Positions 28,330-28,396 of a DNA stretch of 28,396 bases are shown in pieces. The notes beneath the pieces are model-generated. The model saw nothing but the letters and a program-made list of their open reading frames with translations, made no database searches and was not told the DNA's origin. Made by a program: the position numbers and the translations under genes. Each line of letters starts with the position of its first letter. The stretch's first letter is position 1. Source of the stretch: Reticulitermes lucifugus (Eukaryota; Arthropoda; Insecta; Blattodea; Rhinotermitidae); assembly GCA_026260175.1 (NCBI GenBank), contig JAKCWW010004556.1, forward strand, positions 3,234-31,629. Direction: 5' to 3'.

Positions 28330-28396
28330 TGCGGAGGCACTACGCTACAAACCGGAACGTCGCGGGTTCGATTCCCGATGGTGTCATTGGAATTTT
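28330..28396 (+). mobile_element. SINE-2-type tRNA head, partial and cut by the window end
   Basis: From 28333 (gaggcactacgctacaaacc) it follows the SINE-2 head found at 8441-8695 and includes an intact box B gggttcgattccc (28364-28376). The first 20 or so bases with box A are missing, and the body is cut off after cattggaatttt. A true tRNA gene is unlikely because the acceptor and D-arm half is absent. Confidence 0.7.

Noticed and set aside
28330-28396. Possible tRNA gene at the window end
   Set aside because: The 5' half is missing and the sequence matches the SINE-2 head at 8441-8695.

Overview
The window looks like non-coding nuclear DNA from an arthropod, most likely a blattodean insect (cockroach or termite). 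I found no intact host gene, rRNA, confident functional tRNA, CRISPR array or bacterial-type operon. The organism call rests on several dispersed repeat families whose peptide signatures I recognise as common in cockroach, termite and other arthropod assemblies. No search was run. The DNA is AT-rich, full of stop codons, and holds one 23-base run of N.

Layout. At the left edge there is a 19-bp tandem repeat (2-77), the first copy of a roughly 245-bp dispersed repeat here called family D (519-766), a scrap of a LINE C-terminus (838-930), an old tRNA-type SINE (1645-1880) and a decayed element with an internal inverted repeat (2633-2830). At 3228-4084 two unrelated, 5'-truncated LINE 3' ends sit head to head, each with a microsatellite at its outer edge. 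From 4085 to 8127 the window is mostly anonymous, apart from a decayed dispersed repeat (5112-5233), a purine-rich tract, another antisense LINE 3' end (6511-6625) and the second family D copy (6781-7023).

Two SINEs of different families lie tail to tail at 8135-8695. A LINE fragment covering the reverse-transcriptase end and C-terminus lies at 10640-11289, and a second, shorter copy of the same family at 17698-18045. A 45-bp minisatellite, interrupted by the N gap, occupies 16784-17016. The right third holds two more SINE-1 copies (18072-18197 and 22760-23040, the latter with a clean 8-bp target-site duplication), two more decayed repeats, a frameshifted LINE 3' end (23677-23940), a candidate non-autonomous DNA transposon with imperfect terminal inverted repeats (26558-27033), and the start of another SINE-2 copy cut by the window end.

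The recognisable parts do not form a working system. They are retrotransposon debris, almost all 5'-truncated and frameshifted. Three LINE families are present: A and B (RTE-like C-termini) and C (a restriction-like-endonuclease C-terminus as in the R2/R4/CRE group). At least three tRNA-derived SINE types are present. The items most worth a second look are the uncharacterised family D pair, the minisatellite with its phase-preserving gap, the candidate inverted-repeat element near 26.6-27.0 kb, and the moderately GC-rich unassigned block just before the minisatellite.
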